Assembly: GCA_963922205.1 (NCBI GenBank)
Contig: CAWUHX010000281.1
Location: 186,001-250,000, forward strand
Reading direction: 5' to 3'
Length of the DNA stretch: 64,000 nucleotides
DNA from: Romanomermis culicivorax
Lineage: Eukaryota > Nematoda > Enoplea > Mermithida > Mermithidae
Shown: piece after piece, positions 22,290 through 35,500 of the stretch
Numbering within the stretch: the first letter of the stretch is position 1
Layout of the letters: the number at the start of each line of letters is the position of its first letter
Position numbers and translations under genes: made by a program
The notes under the pieces: generated by a model
Told to the model about the DNA's origin: nothing
The model's database searches: none
What the model saw: the letters and a program-made list of their open reading frames with translations, nothing else

Positions 22290-23460
22290 ATTATTTGTTA
22301 ATAATGACCCCGCTCTTTGTGAGGTCAATATAAGCATAATTCTTTCAAGTTGTAAATTTTTCGGGTATTGCTTAGATCACTTATCTTTTTCCGAGCGTTA
22401 GTATTACAAAATAAGAAACCGGTTGTGCCACTTTAAAATTGCCTTAAAATTGCCTTTTGTACTAATCTCAGTTTGTTTTGTTTATTCTTTCTTTTCGTCT
22501 GTGTTTTATTTTATTTGAACCTGCACAAGCATATTTTGTACCTCATTTTTCGGTGAACTTGTAAACGATAATCCAAATCTCATATTTGCGTAAATTTTGG
22601 TTTTTCTTTTTTTTCCTTCAAATGCAGTTGCCAACTAGCATCGTGCAGTGTGTAGGCAGCTTTCGCGTAACCATTTTTCACATTTCTCTTTACCTTTTTC
22701 CAAAACATATTCTTACTTCAAAATTCTTTTTTCTCATAGCACAAACTGTGTTACTGGTTTAAGTTTACCCTTCAATAAGGCAAAATCACTTTAACAACAA
22801 ATACCATAAACATTTTTGATTCAAAATCTAGACAGCCAAAGGGCCAGAGGATTTGGTTTTCGGGCATCCTTTCTCCCTGGGGGCAGATAATACCAAAGGC
22901 GTTGGGGGGGGCCAGTGTCCGGCCAAGGGGCCAGAGGAGCAACGGCGGCGAAAAATTGCGAAAGTTTTGCGGGCTCTCCACAGTCAACACCCCCCCTCCG
23001 GAGAGGACGGAGACGTACGCAAAATCGATGAAGGAGGAGCCGTGGATAAAATACACATCGACGGCAGTGGGGAGCGGCCCACAACTTAACCCGGGCACCG
23101 CGGGGGTCGCCGCCGGTCAAACGCTTTTATTTTTTATTTGATCAAATTCGGCCCGAGCGCCGCGAACGCTATTCGTTCGAACATTTTATTCTTTGTTTTA
23201 TTCGGGGACAACCGGCCCACGGGGCATTCTTATTTGAAAACTTTTTTAGCGTCGGGGGTAGCATCCGGCGCCATTGGCCCCATGGTGGAACGATACCGTT
23301 CGAAACGGACATTTTATTTTTTATTGTATACAATTGCATCAACGGCGCGTAGCGTCGTCTTTTTGGAACGATTGGAGGCGTCGATCCTCAGCGTCAAGGG
23401 TCTGGGGCCCTTGGGGGACCTCCTGACTTTTCCCTTCGCTGGCGGGAAAAGTCTTGCCTA
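22290..23460. other. retroelement 3' untranslated region
   Basis: About 1.2 kb without a supported ORF. The first half is AT-rich. 22850-23460 is markedly GC-rich with runs of G and C (for example near 22905 and 22990), unlike the rest of the element. Confidence 0.5.
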
Positions 23461-23473
23461 CGGGGGGGAGGGA
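23461..23473 (+). promoter_or_regulatory. polypurine tract
   Basis: The G-rich purine run GGGGGGGAGGGA abuts the TGTCAG start of the 3' LTR, the expected position for the plus-strand primer of reverse transcription. Confidence 0.75.
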
Positions 23474-24260
23474 TGTCAGAGGGTCAATTCCTCTGACCTT
23501 TGGTCCTCTAACTACCTCACTTTTATTCTCTAAAGCTCCTTTGTTGTTAAAGTGGTTTCATTTATTCTTGGGCAAACAAACCAGTAAAACGGTTTGTGTC
23601 ATATACATTTTTGGGCTCAAAAAATACATAAATGGTGCCGTGAATGTTTTGCATGCATCTGGCAAGTCGATGTTAGACGCGTAACGGTTTGTTTCATCAT
23701 TATTATTAATCGTCTTATTGTGAACCAGTCGCGTTTTCTTTTGCGTCTTCGAAGAAGACTCGTGGCGACTGTGGAAGGATAGCGGACGCATTTTATTGTT
23801 CGTACTGTTGTGTGTTTTCGACTTCGCGTCGCGGACTCGTCTGGAGAAACTCCCGCGACCTGAGACGACTTTCGACGTTCAAACTTTGTTGAGGAGGAGA
23901 GTGAGTGTTAGTTCAACAGGTAGACAGATCTTTTTCTTAAGCTTTCAGCTTAGGTCGTGGATTAAGATACCCGAAGGTCCCTGGGACTCTGTGTACAGGG
24001 ACTTAAGAAGGGTCAGCGGCTTAGGGAGGAGATTAGCGTTCGTATTCTTACTTTGGCATTTTGTATTTTCGTTCGCCACTTGCTCACGGTTGTATTTGCA
24101 CTTTTGTCAGTTCCCAAAATAAATATCTTTGTTTCTTACGTCTCTGAGACCTGCAGTAGGATTGTATCTTGCACCGGGTTAGCGTCAGGGGCCGTACTAG
24201 ATTGGATCTCCCAAGAACCGCAGCTAGGTAGCCGAGGGCATACGAGCACATAATACGACA
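23474..24260 (+). repeat. 3' LTR
   Basis: 787 bases, collinear with 10624-11415, starting TGTCAGAGGG and ending ATACGACA. Small indels distinguish the two (for example in the GGGCTCAAAAAATACAT stretch). Confidence 0.9.
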
Positions 24261-25384
24261 CTTTCTCAACTGAGGGTACTTCCAAGGGAAACTAGCTTAG
24301 GGGAAATTCCCACGAATATACCCTCAACAACAATAACCCCTGAGAAGACTCACTAAATCCTCTTCTCAAAGTACTCGGCGCTGGGCGACGGGTTCTAGGG
24401 TCAAAGCAGGGGTCCTATGGAGGGCGGTGAGCGGGTATGGGAGTCCGAGTGATTCGGCATGGGGTAATGCAGCTGTGGATCGGCAGGCGGCGGTATCAAA
24501 CCTTTCCTCGGGGAGGGCGAGGGGGTTCTTGATTAACGGCGACGGGGGTGAGCTCCTACGGACGGATTACTGTAACTGGTAACGTAAACGAAGGCCCGAG
24601 GCGAGAGTATGCAAATTTATTCGACGAGCGGCGAACACAGTTGAAATATGTAAATTAATATAATAAGGCGACAAACGGCAAAGGCGAGACGCAAGGCTAA
24701 AAACACACAACAACAGTTAGGCCCAAAAATGAGTGACAAACTAACGAAACATGCCCTTTTAAAGGGCTCCATAAACTACAGTATGCCTTGGTCGGAGTTA
24801 ACACTCCCCCAAGCTAACTTCTGCAGCAGAAATCGTTGCAGAAGATGCCTATGGTCACATAGACATTTTCCAGTTCACAACATTAAGCATTGGGGCGAGT
24901 TTTCACTCTCCATGCTTAACATAGGAACGTCAACTAGTGAGAATTTCAAACTAGTCGTTTCACGTTGCGAAACGTCACTAGTTGTTACTGATAAGAGGTG
25001 CAGGTTGTGCTCCAATTACAGCAATGAGCTCAGAGAGCTTATCTCTAACGGAAATTCTTGACTAGTGGGTACATACCGTAGTCTACGTGTGGGATAGAAA
25101 ATAATAAATCGAAACGGAAATATAATGTGCGCAAATGAAACAGAAACGAAACATAAAAGTACCCATATGAATTGCATGTAAAAATTATAAAAACGAAACG
25201 TAAAATTAATGTAAATTACTGTAACACGAAACGTAACGAAAAACATAACCAAAAAATGTGATGTGAATCATGTAATGTTCAATGAAATTCGTGGGCATGT
25301 GACAATAATATCACATCTGACTATGATTACACATAGCATAAAATTAACAATTCACTGACATATGTCGTGGAAGTAAATGTGCGT
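24261..25384. other. non-coding flank of the retroelement
   Basis: No gene or repeat boundary is recognised. The first part (24260-24720) is relatively GC-rich and may belong to a further, unidentified element. Confidence 0.4.
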
Positions 25385-25550
25385 ACTGGAAAGGTCTTTT
25401 ATGTGACATGCATGTTGTATTTTATTTCGGTCCGAGTTTTTGAGAGAGGAGGCAGGAGTGGGATTCCAGAATTCCTACTTAATGCACATATTTCGGACGC
25501 CCACGCTTACCCGACTAATTACTTAATTAGAGTACTTAGACCCGACAATA
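25385..25550 (+). repeat. interspersed repeat, copy 1 of a pair
   Basis: About 165 bases match the reverse complement of 62405-62560, including the GTACTTAGACCCGAC, GCATTAA and CAGGAGTGGGATTCCAGAATTC regions. The similarity also holds in translation (PEFLLNAHISDAHAYPTNYL against PEFVLNARISNTHAYRTNNL). Function unknown. Confidence 0.6.
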
Positions 25551-26481
25551 AATAACCCACAGACTAAGACATCCAAGTTCCTTAATCTGTCTCCCAATTA
25601 AGTATGAAGAATGAAGGAGAGAGTTTTCTCCATATTTATCAGACACCAGATAAACTTACTCATACAAATTTCGAATGGGCGAGAATATAATCAACTCCCT
25701 TGTGCTGGGGAAAATACACAATATGCTGGGCGCACAAGGAGGTGGGTTAATACGCAATGATATAACAACACTAATAATAATAATGAATAAAGGGAGAGCC
25801 TATGCATGCGTGCCGATTCCTGCTACAGTAAGACGTTTCTCCATGGTCCGCGTTGCTCGCTCCACTTTGAACCTGCGCGCTTCTTTCGAAAATTGACAAA
25901 AAACGGGAATATACTACAAATCGGCGGAAATACACTACAACATGCAGAGAATCTTACTGTAGCTTGGATGCTGTTCGGTGTTTTTAGGAGATTGACTAGC
26001 TCATATAGCGGATAATGTCATGGGTCCAAGGTTCTTCCCTTACTCACTCACAAATTTTGAGTGCTGAAATCTAGACCATGCTTGCCTACCACTGGAACTT
26101 GACACCATTACTCAAACAATTCTCCAAATAGTTTGACTCAACCTAGAAGAGGCGGAACGGTCTTCTATTTTATTATACAAAACTTGCCAAGTGATTCGCC
26201 CTGATGTTTAATAATGTTCACTATAAAGGGCACGAGACAAAAATGACAAGACCGACCGCTTGACACAACTGCAAAAGACAAGAATGAAATTATTTCAACT
26301 GTTTCTGTTAGTATAATCTTCAATGTTGTAAACCTTCCACAAGCCTTGAACTCCAAATGATGCTATCTTGCAAATCTGTTTGTAAAACTGACAAGTTTAC
26401 AAGTCAATGAGGAGGCACCCCGCTGTACATATAGACTTGATGATATACTCTATATTTATGTTTTTCACACTATCATTACAG
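25551..26481. other. region upstream of first visible ORP exon
   Basis: No convincing exon for the amino half of the PH domain was found. AT-rich, nothing else supported. Confidence 0.4.
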
Positions 26482-26598
26482 GTACGAAATCACAAACCAC
26501 AATTTACAATCGATTTGGGTACATGCATCATATCTTATAATGCTGGTTCAAGCGATTCAGTTGTGATCAACGATGATGAAGAAATTTTTTGCTTGAAG
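26482..26598 (+). CDS. ORP exon: PH domain, first visible
   Basis: 39 codons, phase 0 to 0, between attacag and gtaacg. It encodes [13 protein letters not shown] and [11 protein letters not shown], matching the late beta strands of ORP PH domains. Because it begins mid-domain, at least one exon must lie further 5'. Confidence 0.8.
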
Positions 26599-29500
26599 GT
26601 AACGCACTGAAACATGGACTAGAGCAAACATAAGATTGAGTTTTGATTGTCCAATTTTCTATGGTAAGGGCAGAATTCTAAATTTAGGTTAAAGAAGAAG
26701 ATAAATTCGTCAACTTTTTGGAATCGATCCAAAAACACAAAGTTTATCAACAAGATTATCTTGCGTATTTGAACGCGGAACAAAAGAATAGTTTGGACTT
26801 GGAGACGGGTTCTTTGGTTGCGTGTAGACGAAATAGCGGTCACATTGTTCAGGGTGCATAGTATGGCAGATCAAATCCAGAATTTAACTCTTATAATTTT
26901 TTCCAGATGTGAAAATTGCTAAACCAAACTTGCCGGATAAAGTGCCTGTGGAGTATAGAGTTTCACAGTGGTTGGAAAAGAATGAACAACCTCGAAAAGG
27001 AGAGAATCCTGGTAAATAATGCTGAAAGCTAGGAGAAGGTGACTTTGTTGTGAAATATCACAAGAAAAAGAAAAAACTCACTTTTCCCGGATAGAGAGCT
27101 AGAAGCTGACATACAGTAATCATAATCAAAATCTTAATGCTACAGTATGCCGTCCAACTTTCTGCTTCACTGTTTCAATGTCATGACTGATAGTTTTGTG
27201 TTGTTTAGATACAAGATTATTCTCCATTTTATGTTTCTGTGACTTGTGCCACTTTCTACATAGCATAATCTATACTATTTGGGCGTGGTCTTAAATTTTC
27301 ATTTTATCAATCCAATATTTGAGACTTGTTTAAGTATTTTTCTATTGTTTTTTCTTCAAATCTATTTGCAACAGAAGGCATCTTGCCTTGCACTTTTTAA
27401 AAATAATCCAAGGGCGACTGCATTGTAGTCATACAGGGCCATACAGGGGGTACACAAAAGATACCCATGTACAAAACATAGACATCAAGGTATACTGCTT
27501 TAACTGTGCGATGTGATACATGGGGTGTAGAAAGTATAGCTGATGGTCTGAATGCATATAATGTGTGGGGTGTAGAAAGTATATTCGATGAGGTAATATG
27601 ATGAAAATTTTTTTAAACATGGGGAGCAAGACAGCGGGTGTAGGAAATATGCCCAAAGCTCATGCATATAAAATCTGGCTTCCATGTTTAAAACACACTT
27701 AAGCTGACTTGGTCATTAAAATTGATGACGCAATGTCTTTAGAAAAAATTTAATATGACTCTTTAAATCTAATTATTTAACAGTTTTCCTCATTTTTTTA
27801 CAAAATTTTTATGAATAATTCTGTTCCCAATAGATTTTTACATATTCTGGACACTATTTTTGATGATTCCCTATGCTTAAGCATTGTTTCCAGGACAGGA
27901 TTTTCTCTGTTCCTGTACACAATTTTCCATGCATCTTGAGAATAAATGTGTCCCGAATAAGCAAAAATCGTGTCTTGATACACTGAAAAATATGTCATGA
28001 AAACAATGCTTTAGAATAGGTAATCATTGAAAAACATATCCAGAATATGCAAAAATTGTATCCCAAACAATGTTTGCTGTAAACATTTGGTAAAAAATGA
28101 GTAAAGCAGTTTAATCATTAGATTCCAAGAGTTGGATTGGAAGCAATTATGCCATCAATTTTAACAGCCATGTACGCCAAGCGTTACCTTCTACATGGAG
28201 ATCGAAATTCCTGCCCTAAAGCTTCCAACTTACTTTCTGTATAGAAGCCAAATTTTACCTGTCGAAGCTTCAGGCCTACTTTCTACAAGAAGTCCAATTT
28301 TACACATTAAGGCTTCAGGCATACTTTCTGCACCCCCTTTTTTCCACTGCACCTTAAACAAAATTTGGATCATATTATATCAATGAGTATACTTTCTACA
28401 CCCCCTGTACAATCCCGCACAGTTAAGGCAGTATACTTTGATGCCTCTTATCTTTTGAACATGGGAATCCTTTGCCTACCCTTTGTATGGGCCTGTACTC
28501 CGCATGCTCATTAATGTTTATTTTGCAGATATTGCTCAATTAAGAGTGATGCATAATGAATTAGTTGTCATACTCAGCAAGTTGGACAAGCTGACTGATA
28601 TGGCTGCTGATGATGTAAGTCTTGTTTTTGTTAGTAATAAAGATGGATCAAACTTGAAGTATCATGAATTGAAGGTCATGCAGATCAAAGTCTGAATTTT
28701 TTTTTCAGTATGTACACAATTTCTCAAATTTTTCAGATCATAGCGGATGAACAAAAGAACAAAATGCAGAGATCGAAGTTTAGATCAAGGTGGTCTTTTC
28801 GATTCAAAAGATCCACAGATGATGAGGTAGCATTGAGTACCTTAAATATAAGCAGTTTAGACTTTTTAGGACTTCGTGCTTATTTCATAAGAAAATTTTA
28901 AAAAATTTCAAAGTGCAGTTTCAATGGTAGTAAATGGTTCAGAAATGTTTTTACAACACTTCAAGTGTTACTATGAAAATCTGAAACATTGTTGCCCAGA
29001 AATTGGTTAATAAATGACCATTGTAAACGCAGCAAGTTCTTAACCGAGAAATTAATTAAGTGACCAGTGGCAACTATAGTTACTCAAAATACTGTATTGC
29101 CCCAGGTGATGATTTCAGATTATAATGATCAGTGAGATATTGTTGTACTGACATTTTTCATTTGAGAATGGAATGGTCACTAAGATAGATAAGTCAGATT
29201 ACTGCTCATGATAGTTTCAGAAATGTGTTGTAGTAGTGCACCCGGCTGTTCATCAAGCAGCCCGCCCTGCACACAACTACACTTTCCAAGCATGGCTTGG
29301 TTAATGCACTGCCTTGTATGTAGGGAGTCGAGGCTTCGAGCCCCTCACCAAGCATTATTTATCTGATGTGCCAGCCACCTTGGCCCTTCCGTCTGGGACA
29401 AGGAAGGGGTTTGTAGAGGTGTGTAAAGCACTCCATGCAAACATCACCATCACTGCTGCAACGACAGTTTCTATAGCACTGAAGTGGCTCAGTCGGTGCA

Positions 29501-32500
29501 GTGGGTAATGCATCTCCTCAGTATTAAAAAAGTAGAGAGTTCGAGCCCATCACTATGCAATATTTTTTTGGTATGCCAACCACACATGACATTGGTTATC
29601 GTGCCATGGAGCTCCCTGTTGCTCTAAGGCAGATGGCTTACCTATACATTCTAGGTATAGGATTAATGTTTCATTTAAGCCACAGTTTCTGAACCAAGCC
29701 ATTTCTGTTGAGCCCTGGTCAGGATGGTCACACCTACCCTGACAGTGGCCGGTGGTGGAACACCTTAGATGCTATCAAGGAGGCTCTTCAACATTGATGA
29801 ACATATCAGGGATCCTTCCTCCTTGACAGGGGTGGGGTGTTGAAGTGGTGTGCAAGATGTGTGTAGATGATGAGACGATGTTGATTGAGGCAGAGGTGTG
29901 ACAAGTGTGCAGAGATCCAGTCCCGGAGCTCTGCGGAGCAGGCCTGGTAAGAATCCTAAGCCATTTCAATCAATAAGTCTGCTAGTCAGGCAGAGGAGAA
30001 TTGGCGAAAAACGACCATTATTTTTAGACCAAAAAAAACCTAATGACTCAAAAACATATGCCTTTATGGCCTGAACAAAACGTACATGATTTATGCAAAT
30101 ATAAACGAAAACAAAAACGAAACACGAAAATAAGTATGCATTTTATTGTCGATATGTTTGATGTTATTGTGTTTACTGTAATTACAAAAATTGTGAATAA
30201 TACTGGTTCAGCTCAAGTGTGGTATACTACAGGTGCATACAGATGTTGATCACACACCTTCCACACATACACACTGTCTGTACTACTACCACAGTTTGTG
30301 TTCCTATGTGGCTGAGTAAGCTCAGTGAGTTGTTTTTTCCATTATTTAAACAAACACTGACAGTGGTTTTGGATCTAGATTGTTCCATATCTTGGCTTTG
30401 TGTCATATGCCTAAATCCACGTGGTCAGTGCATCAGAAAAATAACACTCGTTTAGGGGCTTGAAGCCTCGAACTTCTGCATACAAGGCTGATGTGCTATC
30501 CAACTGTGCTAACCAAGCCACGTGGATGGTTCCGAAATTGTGGTTGCAGTGATGGGGGTGAGTGTGGGACATGCTGCATAATGAATAACCAGACGCACCA
30601 CTACAACATCATTCCCTCTTCGAGGAGGATGGGCCCCTGGTGTGGTCACCAACGTTGTATGCCCAAGTCTATGTGGCTTGCGCATCAGAAAAATAACGCT
30701 CAGTGAGGGGCTCGAACCCTCCACGTTCTGCATACAAGACAGATGTGCTATCCAACTGCGCTAACCAGGCCACATGGATGGTTCAGAAATTGTGGTTGTA
30801 GTTGTGGTGGTGAGTGCCGGGCATGCCGTGTAATGAATAACCAGATGCGCCGCTACTTCATTTGTTCAATACCCCTTTGAATATAAAGTTACCTGGTATC
30901 ACACCCTTGACACTCATTTCACTTTTCCTTGCTATATCCAACAGGATCCTGATCATTCACACCACAACATGCCCGTTAGTCGAAAAACTTGCTCAGTCAG
31001 CATGAGTTCTCCCGAGATCAACTTGCGTAAAAAGAGCAAACATTATTTATCATCCACGAGTTTCGCGGCTGCCGACGTTCAAAGGCGCAAGTCCAAGGAC
31101 AAAGTCTCCAAGTGTCCTCTCAAACGGGAAATGTCCGACTGGTACCACAAAAACACCTACGCCAGGGAGGAATTTTTGCGTTTGGCGAAAGAGCGTGAGT
31201 AAAACAAGAGTCTGTGCTAGTAAAGCTGATTTAAAATTTTTGCCAATTTTAGTGAATTCCAAGATTTCCGACATGATACAAAATTTATCCATTCAAAATG
31301 AAGCTTCCGGTACGGCTGCTAGCGTCCAAATAGCCACAGTTGCTGATGAAATCATTTCTACATTCAAACCGCAAGAGGTAAGTTATACTACAGTGTGATT
31401 AGAACCGATTAAATCCATCAGGTTATTTGTACTTTGATGAAACTTTGACAAAAGGTGATTCATGATGGGACATAATGAATTTTTTGCTCCTACACAGTTT
31501 TTGTACCCAGCAATCAGAGAGGCCCTCTGAATTTGAAAGATTTTGCAGTCGAGGTGGTCACTTTGGCTACCCTTAACATCTCCCTACAATCCCGTTTGGC
31601 ACAGAGGATCCAAATTCTCATTCAATGAACCTAATCAATTGGATGCTAACAGGGCTGCGGCGAAAAGTATTGCAAGCTTGCCTACACAATACCCTGTTAG
31701 GACTAAAGGCCTTCTGAGGGCAGCTAACAGAGAAGTCCGGGTTACACTAGAGATCAAACCTGGTCTTTTGAGACAAGAAGTGGGCGATGAGAACTGCACC
31801 AAGATGACCTTTTGTTGATCTTATTCACCACTGGACAACACTGACCTTCCTTAGGAGAACAGAGTGTCGCAGCTATTGTCTACAGTGTTGAAGCATCTGA
31901 TCGATTGTGTTGTATGTAATATTCCCAAATCCACATGGCAGGCGTATCAGAAAAATAACGCTCAGTGAGGGGCTCGAATCCTCAAACTTCTGCATACAAG
32001 GCAGACCTGCTATCTAACTGCGCTAACCGTGCTACTTCCATGGCTGGGAAATTGTGGTTGTAATGGTGGTGGTGAGTGCCGGGCATGCCATGTAATGAAC
32101 AGCCTGATGCACCACTACAACATTGTGCCTCTCATCACTCATACATTTCGGGTCGAGTTTAGCATTCCCAAGCAGAACTTATTCAGGTTTGGAACCCATT
32201 GCCAGAACTAAACCAAATCATGGATATATGGAACAACACTGCTTCTTATTGGAGCAACATATGACTACTGAAACAGCCTCGATCTCACTGCAAAATTTTC
32301 TGACCAATCCACATGAAACTCTCCAAAGATATATGTTTTATGCCCGTCAGCATTTCAAACCAAGTCAAGTGGTATCCAGGGTAGTGCTGTGGCTCATATT
32401 AAAGCCAGTATAAGGGTAAGTCTGATCATATTGCAAGGGTCTCAACCATCTAAATACACAGCACATACATTTAGTGAGGTCAGACCCCCAAATTTTTCTT

Positions 32501-35500
32501 CCAACAATTCTAAAAACTGATTCAAAATGAAACAGAATGCATTGCAACTTCATGTTTAGATGTTTCTGAGTGAGGTTTTTCAGGCTTAACCAACAAATTA
32601 ATCTGTTATGCATATAAGCTTTCTAGCTTCTTACAAATCAGACTGTCACAGTCAACAATAGATTTACTTTCAAACAGTGCATTGGCACTTATGCATTCTA
32701 TCGTCTATCGAATTTGGTGGCAAAAACAAGATAGCTGGCCAAAATGACCAGATAGGTTGATTGTGACAAAAAATTGGCTGAATTGATCAAGTGGCTGAAA
32801 TGAGACACCTGGAAAAAACGACCAGGTACGCCTAGGTTGTATGGTTGACACACACTAACCTTAGGCTTAGGCTTAGGCTTAGGCTTAGGCTTAGGCTTAG
32901 GCTTAGGCTTAGGCTTAGGCTTAGGCTTAGGCTTAGGCTTAGGCTTAGGCTTAGGCTTAGGCTTAGGCTTAGGCTTAGGCTTAGGCTTAGGCTTAGGCTT
33001 AGGCTTAGGCTTAGGCTTAGGCTTAGGCTTAGGCTTAGGCTTAGGCTTAGGCTTAGGCTTAGGCTTAGGCTCAGGCTTAGGCTTAATCTTGGGCTTAGGC
33101 TTAGGCTTGGGCTTAGGCTTAGGCTTAAGCTTAGGCTTAGGCTTAGGCTTAGGCTTAGGCTTAGGCTTAGGCTTAGGCTTAGGCTTAGGCTTAGGCTTAG
33201 GCTTAGGCTTAGGCTTAGGCTTAGGCTTAGGCTTAGGCTTAGGGTTAGGCTTTGGCTTTGACTTAGGCTTAGGCTTAGGCTTAGGCTTAGGCTTAGGCTT
33301 AGGCTTAGGCTTAGGCTTAGGCTTAGGCTTGGCTTAGGCTTAGGCTTAGGCTTAGGCTTAGGCTTAGGCTTAGGCTTAGGCTTAGGCTTAGGCTTAGGCT
33401 TAGGCTTAGGCTTAGGCTTAGGCTTAGGCTTAGGCTTAGGCTTAGGCTTAGGCTTAGGCTTAGGCTTAGGCTTAGGCTTAATCTTAGGCTTAGGCTTAGG
33501 CTTAGGCTTAGGCTTAGGCTTAGTCTTAATCTTAGGCTTAGGCTCAGGCTTAGGCTAAGGCTTAGCTTTTGGCTTGGGTTCGGGCTTGGGCTTGGGGTTG
33601 GGCTTAGGTTTAGTCTAAGGCTTAGGCTTCTTCACCCATGTGTGAAAAGAATTGGAAAAAATTCTATAGACCATAGAGCGCATAAGTACTGTTTTTTGAT
33701 AACGTTGTCTTCTTCTTTCTCCTTTAATCAGCCATATTTGGTGGTTGTATTTGACCATACAATAAATTAAGCTAGTCTATTCGCAATTAGATTAAAATGT
33801 CGTTTCTCCTTCAACAGGACACTACAGCCACTGGTGGTCAGGTGATTTCCGTATTCAAGGGACATCGAATGTATCCGGCTTCCTTCTCGCGCAAAGTATC
33901 CTGCGACAATGTACCTTCCAATCTACCCCAATCGGCTCCCGTACTTTTGTCCCCATCCGACGCCTACAAGCGCATCGTGCAGCGAAAATATACCTCTCCA
34001 CCGTTCTACCTTCCCGGCGGGGGCAGCGGGGCTAAATTGTCGCTGACGTCCAGCGGCGGTACCAAGTCCGACGATTCCGATTTCGAAATGATCATCGGTC
34101 CCGCTGATATGGCAAATTTTTTCCCATATGGCGGTAGATCATCCAATGGTAAGAATAATGTATTCAGTGCAGTTTTTTATTTGCTTAGGTTACCCGGCAA
34201 TTTGGAGTCATGAATTTTGTGTTACACAAATGGTGTTTCCATGGTGTACCAAGGAGAAATATTGATTCTGTAGAATAAAATGAGCATTCATTTTTCTATA
34301 ATTGAGTTTCAGTAGTGGTCTTACAAGCAATTTTGGATATCAGGGTACTGACTCCAAGCTTTTTCCAATGAGTTGTGAGGACTATATATAAATATGGCTG
34401 ACCGTCTTACAGTATCCAGTGATTCATGAATCCAGATTTTCCATTTTACAGTAAGTCATATTGTGGTACCATCATAATTCTGGGTCGATCCCTGTGATGT
34501 TCATTATGTGTACACTTCATTTTGTTTCTTAGTCTTTTGACTCGTTTGCCTCATCTACAGATTTTTTCCAATTTTCCAATGTGTTGAAATTGATTTTTAA
34601 ACTTACATTTCAATAATTTTTGGATTACTGTAGGAAAAAAGCCGATTGTATACAATACAAATATTTCACTCTTTTTTAACTGTCCAATGAAAATTTACCC
34701 AATATTTAAGGTCACAAAATCGAATGCATGATAAATCAAAAAATATGAAACCAAAAAATTTAGTTCACTGTAGCAGAAAAGTGGATTACTGTAGAACATA
34801 CAAAAGTTCTTTTCTGAACTGTCCGATATCAATTTATCCAATGAATACCATAGATACTTGCATGTTTTCTTTCAGTAATCGCGACCTTGGAGTTGAAACT
34901 TGAATATCTGATTGTCCCTGGTTACTGTATATCAGGGCTTACAACAAGCTACATTGCTTGAAATAAGGCCTATTCAGAAGTGAAAGTGGCGACTGTCCCC
35001 ATTTCCTCAGGGATAGTAGGGAAATGGCCAACTGTCACTGATTCCAAGGATTTGATTGGTGACAATCGGCGACAGTCGCTGATTTTAGGGTGTAACGACC
35101 AGATTTTGTGTGAAGCACTTTACTTTAACCAAATGGACGTTACCGCAACGAAACGGCGGGGGGGAGACGGGCGATTCACAATACGGGGCGATACGATACT
35201 AATCGACGGCTGCTTTGAGACATCGACAACAATACGAAAACCGCGGTCTTGATTTAACAATAACGAACGGGCCTCGGTTTAAATGCTTTCGTAAAAATGG
35301 CTGCTTGCAAATATAAAAATGGGGGCGAGCGCGGTTTAAAAAACAACGAATTCAATAATCCAATAACTAACAAAATCACGCTTTGCTTCTCTTTTTTATA
35401 CGACGTTTTTTGCCACTCCCTGGGCGTCGCGAGAGGTCGTGCTTCTGTCCATCTTCTTCCGCCAATCGTTGCTTCCTGCCTTGCTTTCCATGCTTACATA

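Larger units (their letters stand above)
10624..24260 (+). mobile_element. 13.6 kb Ty3/gypsy-type LTR retroelement with extra 3' ORFs
   Basis: Two nearly identical LTRs (TGTCAG...ACGACA) bracket a gag-pol region in the order protease, reverse transcriptase, RNase H, integrase, the Ty3/gypsy order. An unusually long 3' part follows (17.5-23.5 kb) with a DEDDy exonuclease ORF, a charged ORF and a Pro/Gln-rich ORF. It has a primer-site-like start just after the 5' LTR and a G-rich polypurine tract just before the 3' LTR. No target-site duplication is visible (TAGAT on the left, CTTTC on the right), so the locus has been rearranged or recombined. Two in-frame stops suggest this copy is not fully active. 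The LTRs differ by scattered substitutions and small indels, indicating a fairly recent insertion. Confidence 0.9.

Noticed and set aside
30450..30530. Functional tRNA gene on the minus strand, and similar at 165-237, 30.70-30.78 and 31.97-32.04 kb
   Set aside because: Mismatched arms and location inside repeated units; treated as SINE cores.
32845..33337. Leu/Arg and Gly/Leu repeat ORFs, also near 44.2-44.8 and 61.0-61.2 kb
   Set aside because: Artefacts of TTAGGC/GCCTAA hexamers.
32861..33629. Chromosome end or fusion scar
   Set aside because: The array lies between ORP exons that splice in phase. No head-to-head telomere junction is present, and sister arrays belong to mobile elements.
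34129..34147. FFAT motif in the ORP linker
   Set aside because: The acidic SDDSDFEM stretch lacks the full E-F-F-D-A-x-E pattern; not called.
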